64,000 nt of DNA. Origin: Cercis canadensis (lineage: Eukaryota; Streptophyta; Magnoliopsida; Fabales; Fabaceae). The position numbers and the translations under genes were made by a program. Under the pieces are notes generated by a model. The model ran no database searches, had not been told where the DNA came from, and saw only the letters and a program-made list of their open reading frames with translations. Below are positions 58,184 to 64,000 of this stretch, piece after piece (within the stretch, counting starts at the first letter, position 1; every line of letters begins with the position of its first letter). The DNA is taken from assembly GCA_003255065.1 (NCBI GenBank), contig QAOA01006662.1, positions 534,215 through 598,214 of the forward strand, in the 5' to 3' direction.

Positions 58184-59609
58184 TGATATGTGCTTTTTAG
58201 GCCTTTAAATGCCATGTTTTTATCAATAGATTCTTACTTATATTTGAGCAAATTCGCTTTAAACATGGTATTTAATCTCATTATTTGTGTATCAGGTGTT
58301 TCTCTGAATTATCAAGCAAATGGAAGAATTCTATGGATTTTCTAGAGAAAAAGGGAGAGAAATCAGAAGAAGCTGATAAGCAGACAGGGAACACAGCCAC
58401 GACATGGTCGTGTTATGCCCGTGTCTGACCAACATGGCCATGACATGGCCGTGTTATGCCTGTGTCCAGCATCCAGAGAGCTTTCCTCCTTTTTCTGAGG
58501 AACACGGCCAGAATCTGCGTAGGACACGTCCGTGTCGAGGTTGTGTTCGAGGTCTAGAGAGCATTTTAAGAACACGTCCAGCCCCATTTAATGAACACGG
58601 CCGTGTTTGAGGCCGTGCTCGAGCTACTGAAAGTGAAACCCTAGTTTTAGATTAGAATATATATGCAATCAAGAGGGGAAGACAGGAGGGCTGTCTTTTT
58701 GGATATTCAGAGGCACGATTCAGAGCCAGAGGCGGGAGTCCAACCCTAGAGGCTGGAAGAAGAGCAAGATGGAAGATTAACCCATTGCAAGAACTTCATG
58801 AGAATGAGTTTTTACCTGATTCCATCTTGTCTTCTCTGTATTGTTTTGATTAGATTTTATCATAAACTAACTTGTAAAGATTTAGATAGGATGAACCCTA
58901 GAAATACATTTGTATTCTGATTCTTTTGATTCAATGGGAATACATCTTTCATTCTTGGAATCGTCTATGATTATTATTTGTGTTGAGTTGATGATGCTAG
59001 CCATTGATTTAACACCAGATTCCATTTTATAGATTGAGAAATTGTAATTTGGATAAGATCACTTGTAGACAATGAGATTTGCTTAGGATCACTAGAGATA
59101 GGATTCACATAAGTCCTCTGATTTGAGTCAATGTACTAAGGGAATCCATAAGACACAACTAATGCTTTCTTAAGGGTTTTGATTAGGAAGAGATTTCAGT
59201 CAATCAACCTAGGAATAGATGTCTTATAGCTTGAGAAAGATTAAGACATAATTTAGGGATTCACATCAGTCTAAGTAAAGCAGTGGTGCCCACTAAGTTA
59301 AAGATGAAAGTGCAATGTTTGCCCTAGGGGGTCTTTCATTTAGACCTATTCTTCGATTGATAAATCTATCAAATTATTTTTTATTACTTTATTATCTTGT
59401 TTATATTAGCTTAGATTAATTAGTTCCTTTATCAAACTGAAATTCTGAGATTAGATAATAGAAAAAAGGATTATTACTAATAGCTATAGTTTCTCGTAGG
59501 ATCGACATCCGTACTCAATTAAGCTATTCTACAAAACGATAGGTATACTTGCCTAGAATGTTTGTAGCATTGTTTCAATTGAATACAAGTTCATAAAAAT
59601 TAACCATCA
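58184..59609 (+). repeat. Family-2 LTR 2d (1426 bp)
   Basis: TGATATGTGC to CATCA, followed by the target duplication GCTGC. The CACGGCC/GGCCGTG cluster lies at about 58388-58620, including the palindrome ACACGGCCGTGT near 58595, then a TATA-like ATATATAT near 58658. It lacks the 200-bp duplication of LTR 2c but otherwise matches it well. Confidence 0.92.
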
Positions 59610-59614
59610 GCTGC
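59610..59614 (+). repeat. Target-site duplication GCTGC, right copy
   Basis: Directly follows LTR 2d and equals the five bases before LTR 2c. The next bases (CATCAGGAAAG) continue gag where 48204 left off. Confidence 0.88.
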
Positions 59615-62600
59615 CATCAGGAAAGACATATGTGGCATAAGGTAATATAGTGGAGAGACATTACATGAATACTGGGGGAGATTTGAGAAACTGTGTGGGA
59701 GCTATCCTCATCACCAAATCAGTGACCAGTTACTAATCCAGTACTTCTACGAAGGTTTTCTTCCTAGTGATAGGAGCTATGTGGATGCTGCTTCTGGAGG
59801 TGCCTTGGTGGACAAAACCCATGCGGCTGCAAGAGACTTAATCAAAAACATGACAACCAATGCACAACAATTTGGCACAATGATGGTTACTTCTGCTAGG
59901 GGAGTGAACGAGGTGCAGATGGTGGATCAACAGAGGGTGGAGAACCGTTTGGAAGAACTGACCTCTTTGGTTAGACAATTAGCAATGGGCCACACACCGG
60001 TTCAAGCTCTTGCCAAGCTATGTGGAATTTGTGCCCTAGCCAATCATCCAACGGATCAGTGCCCTATCTTCCAGGATAACACTGAAGTAGTGGCTGGTGT
60101 CTTTCATGGCAGACCTTACCAGCAGCCCAGATATGACCCTCACTCTTCTACATACAACCCTGGCTAGAGAGATCACTTGAACTTGAGGTATGAAGGAAAT
60201 TCTGGTCAAACCTACCAGTAGCAACAAACGTACCAGCCACAATAGCCCAGATACAATGCAAGTTCAAGCAACCAGCAGTTTCAAGCACTAATGAAGCAGC
60301 CTATGCAGCAAGCTAACAAGCTAAAACCGAGCTTGGAAGATTTAGTGAAGCAGTTGGCTAGCAATAACATCCAATTCCAACAAAGGACTGAGATTAGTAT
60401 TCAGAGCCTGGAGACTCAGATATGTCAACTTGCAACCACCATTAGTGAACTCAAGTCCCAAGGTTCCGAAAGTTTACCCTCTCAAACAGTCACCAATCCT
60501 AGAGGCAATGTGAGTGTCATAACCCTGCATAGTGACAAGGAAGTGAGTGTTCCAGGACCTAGCCTGCCTTTCACAATCCCCAATTTTGTCCAAGAAAAGG
60601 ATCCAGACACTGTAACCCCTAAATTTGTCCCAACACAGCCATCTTCTTCCCTTTTGAACCAGACAGAGACCTTTACCTCCAACATTCCTCTTCCTTTTCC
60701 TAACAGAGTTACACAGTCCAAGAAGATTGCTGAGCATGAGTTGGACAGAGAGATCATGGACACTTTCAGGAAAGTGAAAGTCAATATCCCCCTCCTGGAA
60801 GCGATTAAACAGATTCCAAAATATGAAAGGTTTCTAAAGGGTTTGTGTACCCACAAGAGAAGACTGAAAGGCAATAAAAAAGTAAGCATGAGTAGAAACG
60901 TGTCAGCTATGATCCAATTGAACCTACCATCCAAGTGCACTGATCCTGGAACGTTTACCATTCCCTGCACCATTGGAGATAAGCAGTTCACCAATGCTAT
61001 GTTAGATCTGGGTGCTTCTATCAATGTGATACCCAAGTCCATCTATTCATCATTGCAGATTGGAGAGTTGAAGCCTATTAGAGTGGTTATTCAGCTTGCC
61101 AATAGAAGCACATCATATCCTGTAAGACTTCTTGAGGATGTCTCAGTTAGGGTAAATGATTTAATTTTTCCAGCTAATTTTTATGTGCTAAATATGGAGG
61201 ATGAGTCTACACCTAGACATGCCCTTTTGATCTTAGGTAGACCCTTCCTAAAGACTGCTAAAGTCATAATTCATGTGCATGCTGGTACCCTTTCCATGGA
61301 ATTCGGTGATACTGTGATTAAATTTAATCTATTTGATGCCATGAAACACCCTTTGGAAGAACATTCTGTGTTTCTAATAGATGTCATAGACCTGCTAGTT
61401 GATGATGTGCATGCTGATTCGGTAGCCGAATTCCCTCACATAGTAGGCTTGCTTGATACTTTAGACTGTTCTGCATTTGCTGATTGTGATAGGAGTTATG
61501 CTACATGTTCTGAGATTTCTACATATATGGGATATGATGAGACTGTTTTGGAGCATAATGCTGAGCTTGCAGGTGTTTCTGAGCTTCACACAGCAGATTT
61601 GGTTTCTCCAACCAAACTAGTTCCCTCTGTGCAGCAGCCACCCATTATTGAGCTAAAACCATTACCTGATCATCTCAAGTATGCCTTCCTAGAAGCAGAA
61701 GATAAGCTGCCAGTCATTATAGCCAACAATCTGTAACTTGAACAGGATGAAAAGTTGTTACAGCTTCTGAAGCAGCGGAAGACAGCCATTGGATGGACAC
61801 TTTCAGACATTCTTGGCATTAGCCCTTCCACTTGCATGCATCGGATTTTGTCCAGTGAGGCAGCCCCAAAGGCAACTTAACCCGTTGATTCTGGATGTGG
61901 TCAAGAAAGAAGTGAGCAAACTGTTATTAGCCGGCATTATTTACCCCATCTCAGACAGCAAATGGATAAGTCCAGTTCAAGTGGTTCCAAAGAATAGTGG
62001 CATAACTGTGGTAGCCAATGAGAAGAACGAGCTGATCCCCACTAGAGTGCAGAACAGTTGGCGAGTCTGCATTGATTATAGAAGACTCAACCAGGCCACA
62101 AGGAAGGATCACTTCCCTCTGCCCTTCATTGATCAGATGCTAGAGAGGTTGGCAGGGAAGTCTCATTATTGCTTCCTAGATTGATTCTCAGGCTACTTTC
62201 ATATTCACATAGCCCCGAAGGATCAGGAAAAGACGATTTTCACCTGTCCTTTCGGCATATTTGCATATAGGAGGATGTCTTTCGGCCTGTGTAATGCCCC
62301 TGGTACATTCCAGCAGTGTATGGTGAGCATATTTTCTAATTTTTTAGAACACTGCATTGAAGTATTCATTGATGACTTTACTGTATATGACTCATCTTTT
62401 GATGCATGTTTAGATAGCCTTGCTAGAGTACTTGATAGATGCATTGAGACTAACCTTGTTCTTAATTTTGAGAAATGTCACTTCATGGTAGAACAAGGCA
62501 TAGTTTTAGGGCATGTAATTTCTAGTAAAGGAATTGAAGTAGATAAAGCTAAGATAAATGTTATTGTCTCTTTACCCTACCCCACTTATATGTGGGAAGT

Positions 62601-63291
62601 GCGTTCCTTTCTTGGTCATGCAAGGTTTTACAGGTGCTTCATCCAGGACTTTAACAAGATTGTCTTGCCATTGTCTAAGCTTCTCTAGAAAGAAGTGGAT
62701 TTCTAATTTGATAGGCAGTGCAGAGCAGCCTTTGATAAGCTAAAGCAGAGTCTTATCTCGCATCCCGTCATGCAGCCACTTAACTGGGAGTTTCCCTTCG
62801 AGTTGATGTGTGATGGATCGAACTTTGCAGTAGGTGTTGTCCTTGCACAGCGAGTGGACAAGCTGTCCCACGTGATTTATTATGCTTCTCGCACTTTGGA
62901 TGCTGCCCAAGCAAATTACACCACTATTGAGAAAGAGCTCCTTGCCATTGTGTTTGCTTTAGATAAATTTCGTTCATATTTGTTTAATTCTAAAGTAATT
63001 GCTCTCTCTGATCATGCAGCTCTAAAGTACTTGCTCAAGAAACCGAATGCGAAGCCTAGACTCATTAGATGGATGCTGCTCTTGCAAGAATTTGACCTTG
63101 AGATCAGAGATAAGAGTGGAGCTGAGAACTTGGTAGCAGATCACCTGAGCCAAATTCCACTGACTTTGGACAGCCTTCCTATCAACAAGACTTTTCCAGT
63201 GAACGGACATCGACTGAAACCTTTTTATAAGGGTTTTCAAGCGCAAGTGGCGGAGGAGGTGTACTTGTTTGCTGCCCTCTATGAGACTTAA
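59610..63291 (+). pseudogene. gag-pol: gag-pol polyprotein, unit 6, 3' part, heavily decayed, integrase deleted
   Basis: Continuation of the gag begun at 47670. Stops: TAA 59643-59645, TAG 60165-60167, TAG 60219-60221, TAG 60243-60245, TAA 61734-61736, TGA 62182-62184, TAG 62686-62688, TAA 62704-62706. A net loss of 17 bases near 61850 shifts the frame before RT. The Gag zinc knuckle, protease DLGAS and RNase H motif are still recognisable; RT has FIDD instead of FMDD. Near 63183 the RNase H end is joined in frame to the C-terminal [13 protein letters not shown] segment, removing about 1.2 kb that held the whole integrase core and zinc domain. It ends at the normal ALYET stop. Confidence 0.92.
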
Positions 63292-64000
63292 ACCCACAGG
63301 CTGTTTTCTTCCCTTTCTCTTTTATTTTTAGTGTCTTGCTTTTATTGTTTGCTTTGTGCTTTGCATTGAGGACACTGCAAAAATTTAAGTGTGGGGGAGA
63401 GATTAGCCTGTTGTGCTGTTTTATGCTTTCTGTTTCTGTTTTACTTGCTGTTTTTAATGTTTTCTGTTTTTTAGTTTTAGAATTTTAGGGCCTGTTTGAA
63501 ATCTGTTTTTAAAAACAGTTTTTTGTTTTTGAAAACAATAAAACAAAAAAACTTGTTTGGTAAAACTGTTTTTAAAAATCTTCTCTCACAAAACTGTTTT
63601 AAAAACAAGAAAACAAGAACAAGAAATAGCTGTTTTCAAAAACTGTTTTTAAAAACAAAAAAACCAAAACACTTTCAAACACACCCTTAGTTTTTTGTTT
63701 TCTGTTTTAGGCTTAGTTTTCTATTTTCTGTGTTTTTAAATTTTCTGTTTGCTATTTTCTGTGCTTTTAGCATGTTGTTTCGCTGTTTTCTGTTATTTTG
63801 CTTTGCTGTTTTTGTCATTTAAAATTATGTTTTCTGTTCTCCTTTAGGTTTGCTATTTTTCTATTTTATTTTTAGAATTTTCTGGGTCTCTTCAATTAAT
63901 TTAAGAGTTGTGAAGAGAATAGTTTGAAGCAATTTTGATTCCAAAGTGCTACAACATGAGTGGACAATTATCTTGCTTCTTGAATTTAATTGGTATGGCA
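63292..64000 (+). other. 3' non-coding region of unit 6 (continues beyond window)
   Basis: Family-1-like 3' region with the internal purine tract AAGTGTGGGGGAGAGA at 63387-63402. It is interrupted by the MITE at 63488-63686. The terminal polypurine tract and LTR would lie past the window end. Confidence 0.8.
63488..63686. mobile_element. Tourist-like MITE (199 bp)
   Basis: Terminal inverted repeats GGGCCTGTTTGAAA and TTTCAAACACACCC (three mismatches) are flanked by TTA on both sides (63485-63487 and 63687-63689). The inside is A/T-rich with several nested inverted repeats around CTGTTTTTAAAAACAG and has no coding capacity. A TTA duplication and G-rich TIR ends fit the PIF/Harbinger (Tourist) type; the superfamily call is an inference from these two features. 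Confidence 0.75.

Larger units (their letters stand above)
48205..59609 (+). mobile_element. Family-2 element inserted in unit-6 gag, itself host to nested elements
   Basis: LTR 2c (48205-49806) and LTR 2d (58184-59609) flank a 3' internal remnant (57716-58183), and both outer edges carry GCTGC. The original internal region from PBS through third ORF is missing. The space 49807-57715 is filled by unassigned sequence and minus-strand elements. Confidence 0.82.

Overview
The window is plant nuclear DNA, most likely from a dicot. It is made almost entirely of nested and tandem LTR retrotransposons of the Ty3/gypsy Athila lineage, plus one fragment of an endogenous pararetrovirus (Caulimoviridae) and one MITE. 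Evidence for a plant: primer-binding sites complementary to the 3' end of plant tRNA-Asp, Athila-type gag-pol proteins without a chromodomain, a caulimovirid reverse transcriptase relic, and long AT-rich LTRs. No host gene, rRNA, tRNA gene or CRISPR array was recognised.

Positions 1-37995 hold five internal regions of one family (family 1) in the same orientation, separated by single LTRs: LTR tail 1-98, then full LTRs at 7825-9147, 19679-21624, 29744-31061 and 34915-36446. Neighbouring units share one LTR, as expected for a tandem array made by LTR-LTR recombination. Unit 3 (22874-28348) keeps one open gag-pol frame of 1824 codons with intact protease, RT, RNase H and DDE integrase motifs. 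Units 1 and 2 carry stops and frameshifts. Unit 4 has lost most of gag-pol and instead carries a gag-like ORF fused to an unrecognised domain. Unit 5 stops in gag where a second family begins. Two units (2 and 5) have lost the primer-binding site exactly at the LTR edge; in unit 2 it is replaced by 2.5 kb of caulimovirid sequence on the minus strand (9148-11690).

Positions 37996-59609 are dominated by family 2, with LTRs starting TGATATGTGC and carrying clusters of ACACGGCC/GGCCGTGT motifs upstream of a TATA box. One element (37996 to about 46336) has a gag relic and a large GC-rich third ORF preceded by a candidate intron, but no pol. A second family-2 element (48205-59609) sits in the gag gene of a divergent Athila copy (unit 6: 47139-48204 plus 59610-64000) and is flanked by a 5-bp GCTGC duplication. 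Nested inside it, on the minus strand, is another pol-less gag element (53807-57715) followed by a further LTR, PBS and leader (51850-53806).

Positions 59610-64000 are the decayed 3' part of unit 6: gag-pol with many stops, an in-frame deletion of the whole integrase, and a 199-bp MITE with a TTA target duplication in the 3' non-coding region.

If the array works at all, unit 3 would supply the proteins and the pol-less elements with intact LTR, PBS and PPT signals would be passengers. Two single N bases (31798 and 47138) lie exactly at abrupt changes of sequence and may be contig joins, so linkage across them is less secure.
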